Of a stretch of 64,000 bases of DNA, positions 41,119 to 50,031 are shown piece by piece (within the stretch, counting starts at the first letter, position 1; the number at the start of each line of letters is the position of its first letter). A model generated the notes under the pieces. That model made no database searches and had not been told where the DNA came from. It saw only the letters and a program-made list of their open reading frames with translations. Position numbers and translations under genes: made by a program. The stretch is from JAGWAJ01 sp026707615 (GTDB lineage: Bacteria > Acidobacteriota > Vicinamibacteria > Vicinamibacterales > UBA8438): contig CBDBMW010000013.1 in NCBI GenBank assembly GCA_965207595.1, positions 1,922,001-1,986,000 of the forward strand. Direction: 5' to 3'.

Positions 41119-42195
41119 CTACGGCGCGGACGGCCGGGGCGGGCCGAGCCGGTTCCAGAAGACGGTGGTGCGCACCGCCTCCCCGTCGGCGGTTGCGGAC
41201 GGCGGCTCGAGCCGGAGCTGCCCGCCGCGCCGCGTGAACGCGCGGCGCGCTTCGCTGCCGACGCTCCGGGCGTCGAGGTGACCGATGCGCTCGTGCACGA
41301 CGACGTTCTCCTCCTCCCGTACGCGAAACGGTCCGAAGTAGCTCACGTAGCCCCGGACGGCGGCCTCCGCCTCGGACGGCGTCGGCGACGATCCGGCGTA
41401 GGGAGGCCGATCCGGGCGCATCAGCTGGACCGCCATGAGGCCGGAGGGCATGTACATCAGGTAGCCCGCGGCGTACTGGCCGGCGGTGAGCTCGTCGCCG
41501 TCATCCGTGCGGCGCTCGATGCGGTCGATCTCCCAGAACCCGAGAAGCTCCCGGGCCGAGTCTCCGGCGCCCGCAGCCGGTTCGAGCCGTTCCCAGACGT
41601 TGCGCAACTGGAGGCCGGTGGTGCCGTACCCGCAGCCCCGGTCGGTGACGAACGAGTCGGGGCACCGCAGCGGCGGCATCAGGACCAGTCGGTCCTCGGC
41701 CAGCTCGTACCGCAGCAGCGTCTCCGTTCCCGTCAGGCGCGGGTCGAGGCTCCCGGCAATCCGGTGGGTGAGGTGACCGGCCTGCTCGTCGACCGCGAAG
41801 CGTCCGAAGTCGGCCGCGTAGCGCGCGAGGGCGGCGAGCGGCGCATCGGGCCCGGAGTTCCCGGCCTGCGTCTCCGTGGCCTCGCGCTGCACGACGCGGC
41901 CGAAGTGCTCGCCGTCGTACAGCAGGTAGCCCACGGCCGGCCCGGTCCCGATTCCGCGGTGGACGAACTCCGGAAGCGGGTTTCCGTTCTGGTCTCGGCG
42001 CTCGACCCGCACGAGCCGCCACGTCCCGGCAAGACGGGTTCCCAGGTCGGGCGAAGTGGGGGCTCCGGAGGCGTCCGGAGGGCGCTGCGGTTGCTCTGCC
42101 GGCGGCGCGTCGCAACCGGCGACGGCACCGGCCAGCACCGCGGCGGCTGCGCCGAACGCCGCGCGCCGGCCGCGCTGTGGGCGTATCCTGGGCAT
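41119..42195 (-). CDS. Lipoprotein with two lipocalin-like domains
   Basis: A 358-residue exported protein. The N-terminal signal ends in a lipobox AVAGC (Cys28). Two lipocalin-like domains in tandem follow: LAGTWRLVRVERRDQNG at about 55 and LLGFWEIDRIERRTDDG at about 215. Each has a GYLLYDG or GYLMYMP strand and ends with a beta strand and an ERL/NRLG motif. The internal duplication is clear. Likely an outer-membrane lipoprotein binding a small hydrophobic ligand. It reads away from the SbcD-like gene. Confidence 0.8.
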   Translation of the reverse strand: MPRIRPQRGRRAAFGAAAAVLAGAVAGCDAPPAEQPQRPPDASGAPTSPDLGTRLAGTWRLVRVERRDQNGNPLPEFVHRGIGTGPAVGYLLYDGEHFGRVVQREATETQAGNSGPDAPLAALARYAADFGRFAVDEQAGHLTHRIAGSLDPRLTGTETLLRYELAEDRLVLMPPLRCPDSFVTDRGCGYGTTGLQLRNVWERLEPAAGAGDSARELLGFWEIDRIERRTDDGDELTAGQYAAGYLMYMPSGLMAVQLMRPDRPPYAGSSPTPSEAEAAVRGYVSYFGPFRVREEENVVVHERIGHLDARSVGSEARRAFTRRGGQLRLEPPSATADGEAVRTTVFWNRLGPPRPSAP

Positions 42196-42514
42196 CGCTC
42201 CTCCCCGGCGGCCAGCCGCCGGTCGGCTCCCGCCCACTCTACCCGGTGCCGCGAGCCCGTGGGTTCCGGGCGGTCGCCCGGTGGCCGTCTCGAGCCCGGG
42301 ACCGCCCGGCCGGTCACGCCGCGCAGCGGATAGAATCAGGTGCGCTGGCGCCTGCCGGGCTCCCCGGGCTCCGCAGCACATGGGGGTGCGCGGGCAGCTT
42401 CGCCGGCGCGAGTGGCCGGGAGTCTGCGCCGCGCGACCTGCGATGCAGGATGTTGCGCCCGCGCCGACTCCCGGCGCGGCGGCAAGGTCGCGCCAGAGCC
42501 GCCGAGTATCGCGG
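42196..42514. other. 319-base divergent intergenic stretch, no gene seen
   Basis: Between the lipocalin-like lipoprotein and the nuclease gene. A TAGAAT hexamer at 42331-42336 could be a plus-strand -10, but no matching -35 is present. An in-frame ATG at 42443 could extend the nuclease by 24 residues. Otherwise nothing recognisable. Confidence 0.4.
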
Positions 42515-43621
42515 GTGACGATCCTGCACTTCGCCGATCTGCATCTCGACGCGCGCTTTGCCTGGGCCGGGGCCGAAGGTACGGCGGCGAGGCGGCGGCG
42601 CCAGGGCCTGCGCGACGCGCTCACTCGCATCGTCGGGCTGGCTCGGGAGCAGAACGTCGATGCGCTGCTCTGCGGTGGAGACCTCTACGAGCACGATCGC
42701 GCGACGCCCGACACGGCCGGGTTCCTGCGGCGGGCCTTCGCCGACCTCGCCCCCCTTCCCGTCTATCTCGCGCCGGGCAACCACGACTGGTTCGGTCCCG
42801 ACAGCCTCTACGCGCTCGTCGACTGGAGCCCCAACGTCCACGTCTTCCGCGAACCCCGGCTGCAGCCCGTCGACCTCGGCGGCGGCGTGACGCTGTGGGG
42901 CGCGGCCCATTGCAGCCCCACGGGCACGGGCGGGTTCTTCGACGCGTTCCGCGCGCAGGGGTCCGGAGTCCATCTGGGGCTCTGCCACGCGGCGGAACGG
43001 TCGGGGTTCGACGAGCAGAGCGGAGGCAAGCAGCCGCACGCTCCCTTCCACGCGGGCGACATCGAGCGGGCCGGTCTGGCGCATGCGTTCCTGGGACACC
43101 ACCATCGGCCCCGGGACGCCGCCCGCCATACCTACCCCGGGAACCCCGAGCCGCTCGCGTTCGGCGAGGAAGGCCCGCGAGGCGCGGTGGCCGCGACCAT
43201 CGCCCCGGACGGCGCGGTGACGCGTGAGCGGCACGTCGTGGCGCGGACCGCGGTGCACGACCTGACGCTCGACGTGAGCGGTTGCGCGTCGCGGGAGGAC
43301 GTCCGGAAGCGCCTGGTCGAGCGTGTCGGCACCCGGCAAGGCGTCATGCGGTTGACGGTCGAGGGAGAGCTGCAGCCGGCGGTCGACCTGCGGGAGGATG
43401 ACCTCTGCGAAGCCCTGCGGGGCCGCTTCGATGCCCTCCGGATCCGGTTCGGCGATCTGCGGGCCGACTACGACCTCGACGCGATCCGGCGCGAGCCGAC
43501 GGTGCGCGGTCAGTTCGTCCGCGATGTCCTGGCGGCCGATCTGGCGGAAGACGAGACCCGGCGCGTGCTGGCGTGCGGCCTGCGCGCGCTCGAGGGCAGA
43601 AGCGACCTGGAGGTTCCGTGA
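42515..43621 (+). CDS. SbcD-like DNA repair exonuclease (metallophosphoesterase)
   Basis: A 368-residue calcineurin-like phosphoesterase of the Mre11/SbcD group. The metal-binding motifs are in order: DxH at Asp8-His10 (FADLHLD), GGDLYE near 50, APGNHDW near 87, LCHAAE near 155 and GHHHRP near 195. The C-terminal part (about 240-368) is the capping region that contacts the ATPase. GTG 42515 starts the first beta strand directly; ATG 42443 is an alternative. It overlaps the SbcC/YhaN-like gene by one base, so the two certainly act together in DNA end processing. Confidence 0.9.
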   Translation: MTILHFADLHLDARFAWAGAEGTAARRRRQGLRDALTRIVGLAREQNVDALLCGGDLYEHDRATPDTAGFLRRAFADLAPLPVYLAPGNHDWFGPDSLYALVDWSPNVHVFREPRLQPVDLGGGVTLWGAAHCSPTGTGGFFDAFRAQGSGVHLGLCHAAERSGFDEQSGGKQPHAPFHAGDIERAGLAHAFLGHHHRPRDAARHTYPGNPEPLAFGEEGPRGAVAATIAPDGAVTRERHVVARTAVHDLTLDVSGCASREDVRKRLVERVGTRQGVMRLTVEGELQPAVDLREDDLCEALRGRFDALRIRFGDLRADYDLDAIRREPTVRGQFVRDVLAADLAEDETRRVLACGLRALEGRSDLEVP

Positions 43622-45858
43622 TGCGGTTCGCGTGGGTCCGCGCGCACCCCTTCGGGCCGTTCGGCGACGAGACGCTCGGCTTCGGCGCGGGCATGAACGT
43701 CGTCTACGGCCCCAACGAGGCAGGCAAGTCGACCTGGCACGCCGCCCTCTACGCCGGCCTCTGCGGCATGCGCCGCGGTTCCGGGCCGGGCTCGGCGGAG
43801 GATCGCCGCCTGCGGGAGCGTCACCGGCCCTGGAGCGCCGGATCGGGTTGGGCCGTCTCCACGCTCGTGGAGCTCGAGGACGGCCGTCGCGTCGAGCTCA
43901 GCCGCGACCTGGCGACGCGGAACGACTGCCGCGCGAGCGACGCCGATCGTGCGGGCCGCGACTACGGCGGGGAGATCCTCTACGACGGTGCGCCCGACGG
44001 CTCGCGCTGGCTCGGCCTCAACCGGAAGTCGTTTCTCGCCGTCTCGTCGGTTCGGCAGGCGCAGATCCTGGGCTTGCTCGACGACGCCGCGACATTGCAG
44101 GAAGACCTGCAGAGGGCTGCCGCAACCGGCGGAAGCAGCGCGACCGCGGCCGCCGCGCGGGGCTGCCTGACCCGCTACCGCCGGGAACGGATCGGATCGG
44201 CCCAATCGCGGTCGCGGCCGCTCCCGATGGCACGGGGGGAGGTGGAGCGGGCGCGCGCGGCCCTGGAGCGGGCCCGGCAGGCGCAGGCGGACTACCGCCA
44301 CGTGGCCTCGCGTGCCGAACGGCTCGATCGGGAGGCGAATGCGGTCGCGGAGCGGGCCGCGGCGGTCCGGGCGGTGCTTGCCGGCCGGGAGGCAGAGGAG
44401 GCGGAGCGTCGCGCAGCTCGGGCCGCGGAGCTTGCGGCGCGGTTCCCGGACGGCCCGCCGCGCGACGCCCACCACGACCGGTTGGCCGAGCAGGTGGTGG
44501 CCGCGCTCGCCACGTGGCGGGCCCGGCCCAACCCGCGCCCCCCGTCCGGGCCCCCGGTCGAGGCGCTCGAGCGGGAGCTCGCCGCCGCCGCGGAGGAGGC
44601 GGGTGGAAGGACGCGGTTCGTGCCGCGCCGCGCCTGGGCCGCGATGGTCGGCGCTGCGGGCACGGCGGCGGCCGTCACTCTCCTGCTCGCCGGCCTTCCG
44701 CTCGCCGCCCTCGCCGCGGCAGGCCTCGGACTCCTCGGTCTGGTGTGGAGTTGGGTCGGGCCGCGGTGGGTCGGCCCCGCGTCGGACGGGCCGGGCGGGC
44801 GGACGAGCGCGGGGCGGCGCGCGTGGTTGCGCGAACGCCTCGCGCACCGCCGCGAGGTCGACCGGCGGCATGCGGAGGACGTCGAGCGGCGCGCGCGGGC
44901 CGCCGGCGCGGTACGGGAGGCGGCGAAACGCGCCGGGGTTGCGGCAGGCGATTCGGAGCGCCAGGTCGAGGGTCTCATCGAGTGGCAGCAGCGCTGGCGT
45001 GCCGCTCGGTCCGAGATCGAGCGCCGGGGTGCGGAATGGGACCTGCTGCAGCAACTGCTTGCCGGCCGTTCGCACGCCGCGCTCGGGGCCGAGGCCCGCG
45101 CGCGACGCGCGCAGGCCTCCGCGCGGTCGGCCGGCGTCGGAGCGGCCGCGCTCGCCGCCGCACGCACCGCCGCCACGCCCGATCGGTTGGCCGAGGGGGA
45201 ACGCGCTGCCGCCACCGCGCGCGGTGCCGCGGATGCGGAGCGCGGCCGGCTGGAGCAGCTCGCCGCCGATCTTCCGAGCGTGGTCGACGCCGAGGAGGAC
45301 TTCGTCGCGGCGACGCGCGAAGTCGAGCGGCTGGAACGGCTCGACCGCACGCTGGCCAGGACCGTCGCCTTCCTCGAGCGGGCCGAGGAGCGCGCGCATC
45401 GTGATTTGGCGCCCGTGCTGCGGGCGACGGTCCGGGAGCGGCTGCCGCGGGTCACGGCAGGACGCTACGCCGACTGCCGGGTCGACCCGCAGTCGCTGCG
45501 GGTCGAGGTGCGGGCCGGGACCGGCGAGTGGCGGCGCGCGGAGCTGCTGTCGCACGGCACGGCCGAGCAGATCTATCTTCTGCTGCGTCTCGCTCTGGCG
45601 CGCCATCTCGCGGCGTCCGGCGAGGTGTGCCCTCTCGTCCTCGACGACGCGGTGGCGGCGTGCGACACCGACCGCAAGCGCGCTCTGCTGGACACGCTGC
45701 ACGCCATCAGCGAGTCTGCGCAGGTGATCCTGTTCACGCACGAGGAAGACGTGCGGGAGTGGGCGCGGGAGCGGCTCAGCAGACCGCGGGACCGACTGAC
45801 TGCGCTGCCGCCGCCCGCCGCCCCACCGCGGCGCGACGGAGAGGAGGAATCGCCATGA
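43621..45858 (+). CDS. SbcC/YhaN-like AAA ATPase with a central membrane hairpin
   Basis: A 745-residue SMC-like ATPase partner of the exonuclease. Walker A GPNEAGKSTWH is near 31-41, signature LSHGTAEQIYLLLRLALA near 643-660 and Walker B PLVLDDAVAACD near 675. Two coiled-coil arms (about 205-300 and 400-560, Arg/Ala/Glu-rich) flank a hydrophobic hairpin at about 340-380 (AAAVTLLLAGLPLAALAAAGLGLL). There is no Cys-x-x-Cys zinc hook. The layout is that of YhaN-type proteins, so the complex may be membrane-associated. Start overlaps the nuclease stop by one base, and its own stop overlaps the M28 peptidase start by 4 bases. Confidence 0.88.
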   Translation: MRFAWVRAHPFGPFGDETLGFGAGMNVVYGPNEAGKSTWHAALYAGLCGMRRGSGPGSAEDRRLRERHRPWSAGSGWAVSTLVELEDGRRVELSRDLATRNDCRASDADRAGRDYGGEILYDGAPDGSRWLGLNRKSFLAVSSVRQAQILGLLDDAATLQEDLQRAAATGGSSATAAAARGCLTRYRRERIGSAQSRSRPLPMARGEVERARAALERARQAQADYRHVASRAERLDREANAVAERAAAVRAVLAGREAEEAERRAARAAELAARFPDGPPRDAHHDRLAEQVVAALATWRARPNPRPPSGPPVEALERELAAAAEEAGGRTRFVPRRAWAAMVGAAGTAAAVTLLLAGLPLAALAAAGLGLLGLVWSWVGPRWVGPASDGPGGRTSAGRRAWLRERLAHRREVDRRHAEDVERRARAAGAVREAAKRAGVAAGDSERQVEGLIEWQQRWRAARSEIERRGAEWDLLQQLLAGRSHAALGAEARARRAQASARSAGVGAAALAAARTAATPDRLAEGERAAATARGAADAERGRLEQLAADLPSVVDAEEDFVAATREVERLERLDRTLARTVAFLERAEERAHRDLAPVLRATVRERLPRVTAGRYADCRVDPQSLRVEVRAGTGEWRRAELLSHGTAEQIYLLLRLALARHLAASGEVCPLVLDDAVAACDTDRKRALLDTLHAISESAQVILFTHEEDVREWARERLSRPRDRLTALPPPAAPPRRDGEEESP

Positions 45859-47174
45859 CCACAGGTGACGGTGATGCGCGGCGGACCGCGGCAAGGCGCG
45901 GAACGCGGGTGGCGGCGGCGACGGCGCTGGCGGCGCTCGTGCTGGCGGCGGCGGGGGCTCCCGGCCGCGCGACGGCGGCTCAGTCGGCCGGCGGCGACGT
46001 CGGCGATACGCTGCGGGCGCTGGTGAGCCGCCTCGACCTGGAGCGCTACAAGGCGGTCATCCGGGGCCTCGCCGCGTTCGGCGACCGCCGCCAGGGCACG
46101 ACGCGCAATCGCGAAGCCGTCGACTGGATCGAGGCGCGGCTCGAGGAGGCAGGCTGTCCGACCGAGCGTCTCCACTACACCTACGAGCCGCCGCCGCCCC
46201 GCACCGGGCCGCCGGCCGCTCCGCGCCGCCGCGAGACGTTGAACCCGGCCGAACCGACGCCGACGGGCGGCCGCGTCGGGCGCAACGGCAGCGGGCCCGG
46301 CGGAAGCTCCATCTTCGGTTACCGGGCGCGCACCGGGGTCGCCCGCGACCCGCGGGTCCAGCCGGACGAGCGACTTCGGGCCCTCAACCTCGAGGAGCCG
46401 GTCCCCGGCCCACGCTCCCAGGTCTACTGCACCAAGGTGGGCGGCACGCGGCCCGACGAGATGTACATCGTCGGCGCTCACATGGACGGGCTGGGGTTCG
46501 GCGAGGCGGCCGACGACGACGCGTCGGGCACGGCACTCGTGATGGAGCTGGCCCGCATCCTGAACGCGCCGGACGTGGAGACGGAGGTGTCCATCCGCTT
46601 CGCGCTGTGGAACGACGAGGAAACCGGCCTCAACGGCAGCCGCGCCTACGTCGCGCAGCGGCGGGCGCGGCAGGGCGTGGAGGATCCGCCGGGCTCCGGG
46701 CGGTACCCCGAGCCGCGCTGGCTGGGGATGATCCAGCACGACATGATGCTGTTCGACCACGGTGCCCCGGGGCCGGACGGGGTGGTCAGCCGCGACCAGC
46801 GGCGGGAGGCGGACGTGAACATCGAGTTCCAGTCGGAATCGGCGCTCGCTGCCGAGGCGCGGGACCTGGCGTTCCGCTTCAAGGCGGCCAACGACGCCTA
46901 CGCCACGGACTACCCCGCCACCGTCGGTCCGCACATGACCAATACCGACTCGACCCCCTTCATGAACGAGACGCCGTCGATCAGCCTGCGCGAGAACGAA
47001 CGCGGCATGCAGATCGGCGCCGGCTGGAATCCCCACTGGCATCAGCCCACCGACCTCTACGTGACGTACACGGACGACGACTTCCGGCTGGGGCTCAACG
47101 CCGCGCAGACGACGCTGGCCGCGATCGCGGAGCTCGCGGGCGCGACCATCACGCCGCCGCGCCGAGATCGGTAG
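45855..47174 (+). CDS. Exported M28-family metallopeptidase
   Basis: A 439-residue zinc aminopeptidase-like protein. The N-terminus is a signal peptide (TRVAAATALAALVLAAAG). The catalytic domain has the M28 zinc ligands and acids in order: GAHMDGLG (His), ADDDASGT (Asp), NDEETGLNGS (Glu pair), QHDMMLFD and a C-terminal NPHWHQPTD (His). An insertion before the domain (about 110-190) is rich in Arg and Pro. ATG at 45855 overlaps the ATPase stop as ATGA and has GAGGAGG just upstream. Coupling of an exported peptidase to a DNA-repair pair is unexpected and may reflect only operon drift. Confidence 0.87.
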   Translation: MTTGDGDARRTAARRGTRVAAATALAALVLAAAGAPGRATAAQSAGGDVGDTLRALVSRLDLERYKAVIRGLAAFGDRRQGTTRNREAVDWIEARLEEAGCPTERLHYTYEPPPPRTGPPAAPRRRETLNPAEPTPTGGRVGRNGSGPGGSSIFGYRARTGVARDPRVQPDERLRALNLEEPVPGPRSQVYCTKVGGTRPDEMYIVGAHMDGLGFGEAADDDASGTALVMELARILNAPDVETEVSIRFALWNDEETGLNGSRAYVAQRRARQGVEDPPGSGRYPEPRWLGMIQHDMMLFDHGAPGPDGVVSRDQRREADVNIEFQSESALAAEARDLAFRFKAANDAYATDYPATVGPHMTNTDSTPFMNETPSISLRENERGMQIGAGWNPHWHQPTDLYVTYTDDDFRLGLNAAQTTLAAIAELAGATITPPRRDR

Positions 47175-47252
47175 GTCAGGCGCCCGTCCACCGCAACGTG
47201 CACGAGGTGGTCACGCGCGCGAGGGGCGGCGCAACGGCCTGCCGCCGGCGGT

Positions 47253-48017
47253 TCAGAGGTGGCGCCAGCGCAGGAGGCGCCGCTCGACCCGTTCGGCTCC
47301 GGCGAACAGCAGCAGCACCACGGCCATGATGACGAAGATGAGGGCGATCGTCTGGGCGGCGTTGTAGGTGCTCTGGGCGAACTGCAGCAGGTAGCCGAGC
47401 CCCCGGCTCGACGCGACGAACTCGCCGACGACGGCTCCGGTGAAGGCGAAGCCGACGGCGACCTTGAAGCTGCCGAGGACCCAGCTCGTGACGGACGGAA
47501 CGTAGACCTCGTGCACCAGGAGGCGCCTTCCGCCGCCCAGCGTGCGGATGCGCTCGACGAGCCGCGGGTCGACCTCCCGAACGCCGTTGTACACGGCGAA
47601 GAAGATGAGCACCGCGACGAGCACGGTTGCCAGCGCGAGCTTCGAGGCCAGTCCGATGCCCAGCCAGATGACGAAGAGCGGCGCGAGGATGACGCGGGGG
47701 ATCGCGTTGAGGAGGATCATCACGGGCTCGAGGAGATCGGCGACGGGGGGCCACAGGGCGGCCGCGAAGCCGAGCGCCACGCCGACGACGAGGCCGACGG
47801 CAAGTCCCGCGAACGCCGCCAGGATCGTCGCCCCGAGATGCGGCCACAGGTCGCCGCCGGCGACCAGGGTGACCAGCACCTGGCCCACGGCCGTCGGCGG
47901 CGGAGCGTAGAACGGGTCGATCCAGGCGATGGCGGACAGGCCCTCCCAGGCCGCGAGCAGCACCAGCAGGGCGCCGGCGCGGCGGGCCCCCATCGCCGCC
48001 CCGCGCCGCCGGGTCAT
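47253..48017 (-). CDS. ABC transporter permease (SsuC/TauC-type)
   Basis: A 254-residue inner-membrane permease with six helices. The EAA-type coupling motif is GGGRRLLVHEVYVPSVTSWVLG near 165-186, with the conserved glycine. It belongs to the BPD_transp_1 family used for nitrate, taurine, aliphatic sulfonates or thiamine-precursor uptake. It is the last gene of the three-gene unit (binding protein, ATPase, permease) and overlaps the ATPase gene by 4 bases. Confidence 0.9.
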   Translation of the reverse strand: MTRRRGAAMGARRAGALLVLLAAWEGLSAIAWIDPFYAPPPTAVGQVLVTLVAGGDLWPHLGATILAAFAGLAVGLVVGVALGFAAALWPPVADLLEPVMILLNAIPRVILAPLFVIWLGIGLASKLALATVLVAVLIFFAVYNGVREVDPRLVERIRTLGGGRRLLVHEVYVPSVTSWVLGSFKVAVGFAFTGAVVGEFVASSRGLGYLLQFAQSTYNAAQTIALIFVIMAVVLLLFAGAERVERRLLRWRHL

Positions 48018-48820
48018 GAGCGCGCCGCCTCCGCGCGAGCCGCACGCGCCCGCGGCTCCGGCCCGCCGGGAGCGTCCGGACCCTGCGGGGACTCCCCCGC
48101 GGCGAGGTCGTCCCAGAGGCGCCGCAGCAGCGGACCGAAGGCGGGGTGGCCGCGCGCCTCGAGCACGCGCCGCGGGCGCGGGATCGCAACACGGTGCCGC
48201 GAGCGGATCGTTGCCCGCGGCCCCTGGCCGAGCACGTGCACCGCGTCGGAGGCGCTGATTGCCTCTTCGAGATCGTGCGTGACGAGCAGCACGGTCAACC
48301 GTTCCCGCTCCACCCAGTCCAGCAGCTCCTGCGTGATGCGGGTCCGGACGATGGCGTCGAGGGCGGCGAAAGGCTCGTCCATGAGCAGCAGGCGCGGCCG
48401 AAGCGCGAGGATCTGCGCGATGGCGACGCGCTTGCGCTGGCCCCCGGAAAGCTGGGCCGGGTACCGGTCGCCGAAGCCGGCCAGGCCCAGGAGCGACAGC
48501 CAGTGCTCGGCCCGTTCGTCGGCGTCGGACGACGGAACCTCCCGGATGCGCAGGCCGAGGGCCACGTTGTGCCGCACCGTGCGCCACGGGAGCAGCGCGT
48601 CGTCCTGAAAGAGGAACCCGATGTCGCGCGGACCCACGTCGAGCTCGACCGTCCCGCGGAGCGGCTCGAGGAGGCCGGTGATCACCCGCAGAATGCTCGT
48701 CTTGCCGGAGCCGGACGGGCCGACGAGCGTAGCGAACTCCCCCTCCGCCACATCGAGGTCGATGCCGTCGAGGATCGGCTCGCCCCCGAAGCCGACGGCG
48801 AGCCCCGATACGCGCAGCAT
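48014..48820 (-). CDS. ABC transporter ATP-binding protein (SsuB/TauB-type)
   Basis: A 268-residue ABC ATPase. Walker A is GPSGSGKTS (34-42), Q-loop FLFQDDALLPWRTV, signature LSGGQRKRVAIAQIL and Walker B LLLMDEPFAALD followed by the H-loop VTHDLEEA. The FQ(D/E)xxLLPW Q-loop is typical of nitrate/sulfonate importers. The C-terminal 30 residues are Ala/Arg/Pro-rich and unconserved. Placed between the binding-protein gene (17-base gap) and the permease gene (4-base overlap). Confidence 0.93.
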   Translation of the reverse strand: MLRVSGLAVGFGGEPILDGIDLDVAEGEFATLVGPSGSGKTSILRVITGLLEPLRGTVELDVGPRDIGFLFQDDALLPWRTVRHNVALGLRIREVPSSDADERAEHWLSLLGLAGFGDRYPAQLSGGQRKRVAIAQILALRPRLLLMDEPFAALDAIVRTRITQELLDWVERERLTVLLVTHDLEEAISASDAVHVLGQGPRATIRSRHRVAIPRPRRVLEARGHPAFGPLLRRLWDDLAAGESPQGPDAPGGPEPRARAARAEAARS

Positions 48821-48837
48821 GGTCGAGGACGCGCTTC

Positions 48838-49944
48838 CTACCCGGCGAGGGCGTCGGCGTCGAGCAGGCGGTCGAGGTCGACCTGCCCCGGCCGGAGGAG
48901 CCCCGCCACCTCCTGGGCTCGCGCCACGCGCGCGGCGGCGTCGGCGTCGACACCGACCCGCTCCGGGTACAACGACAGCCGGTAGCGGTCGATGACCCGT
49001 TCGAGCCTCTCGACGTCACCGCCGGCCACGAGAGCCGCGGGGAGGGCCGCCACCACCTCGGCCGGCGGCAGCGTCCGCGTGTCGTGGAGACCCCGCGCGA
49101 GCGCGGCGCCAAGGCTCCGGATCTCGGGCAGGCGCCGATCCCGCTCCGCCGCACGCACCGCAACGCCCATGAACTCGTAGGTGCCGCCCAGGTGGCGCCG
49201 CGCTTCCTCGATCTCCATGAAGTTCGCGAGCTCCCGCCCCCCGGCCTCGACGATCAGCGACAGCGCCGGCTCCTGCAGCATCGCCGCATCCACCTGACCG
49301 AGACGCAGCGCGTCGAACACGTTCGTGCCGATGGCCGCGAAGCGCACCCGGGCGGGATCGACGCCGGTTCGCTCGAGCAGGAACAGCAGCAGGGCGTGGT
49401 CGGCGTTGCCGAGCGCGGAGACTCCGACGGTCCGGCCCCCGAGGGCGCCCGGTCCGTCGATCTCCCCCGCCGCGGCGGGCGCCGCCGCCAGCGCGAACAG
49501 CGGGAGTCTTCCGGTCGAGGCCACGCGGCGGATCGGCGCGCCGTTGGCGGCCGCCTGCAGGACGACGTCGAACGAGGTTCCGGCGTAGTCGACGGCGCCC
49601 CCGACCAGCGCCTGCATGGCTGCGTTGCCGCCCCGCGTGTAGACGAGCTCCACGGCCAGCCCTTCCGCCGCGAAGTGGTCGCGAACCCGCGCTACCTCAT
49701 AGGGAACGACGCACAGGAGCTGCCCGCAGAAGGCGAGGCGTATGCGGGTCGCCCCCTCGGGGACGTCGCTGCCGCAGCCGCTCACCGCGACGACGCCTGC
49801 CACGGCGGCCAGGCTCTTCAGCGTGGTCCGCCGGTCCCACGGCTCGCCGGCGGCGGGTCGCCGGGGCGTGCCTCGGGCGCCGGGCGGCGCCGCGCCCTCC
49901 ACGGCACCGAGCAGATCGGGATTGGTGGCCTCGCAGCAGCCCAT
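48838..49944 (-). CDS. ABC transporter substrate-binding lipoprotein (NMT1/THI5-like)
   Basis: A 368-residue periplasmic binding protein. A polar N-terminal extension of about 40 residues precedes a twin-Arg motif (DRRTTLKSLAAVAGVVAVSGC) ending in a lipobox, Cys61 or so, so it is a Tat-type lipoprotein. The mature part has the NMT1-like fold: IRLAFCGQLLCVVPYEVARV, VGGAVDYAGTSFDVVLQAA, GGRTVGVSALGNADHALLLF and VDAAMLQEPALSLIVEAGG. Ligands in this family are nitrate, sulfonates or pyrimidine precursors; which one applies is not clear. Start 49944 or 49956. First gene of the transporter unit, divergent from the secreted protein at 50032. Confidence 0.87.
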   Translation of the reverse strand: MGCCEATNPDLLGAVEGAAPPGARGTPRRPAAGEPWDRRTTLKSLAAVAGVVAVSGCGSDVPEGATRIRLAFCGQLLCVVPYEVARVRDHFAAEGLAVELVYTRGGNAAMQALVGGAVDYAGTSFDVVLQAAANGAPIRRVASTGRLPLFALAAAPAAAGEIDGPGALGGRTVGVSALGNADHALLLFLLERTGVDPARVRFAAIGTNVFDALRLGQVDAAMLQEPALSLIVEAGGRELANFMEIEEARRHLGGTYEFMGVAVRAAERDRRLPEIRSLGAALARGLHDTRTLPPAEVVAALPAALVAGGDVERLERVIDRYRLSLYPERVGVDADAAARVARAQEVAGLLRPGQVDLDRLLDADALAG

Positions 49945-50031
49945 GGCCGCCACCATAACACGCAGCCGCCCGGCATCATCCGGTCGCTCCGGCTGCGTCC
50001 TGTGGCAACATGGGCCGACGAGGAGGTTCCG

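Noticed and set aside
42443..42514. Longer start (ATG 42443) for the SbcD-like nuclease
   Set aside because: The added 24 residues are Ala/Arg/Pro-rich and unconserved, and the family begins at the first beta strand, directly after GTG 42515.
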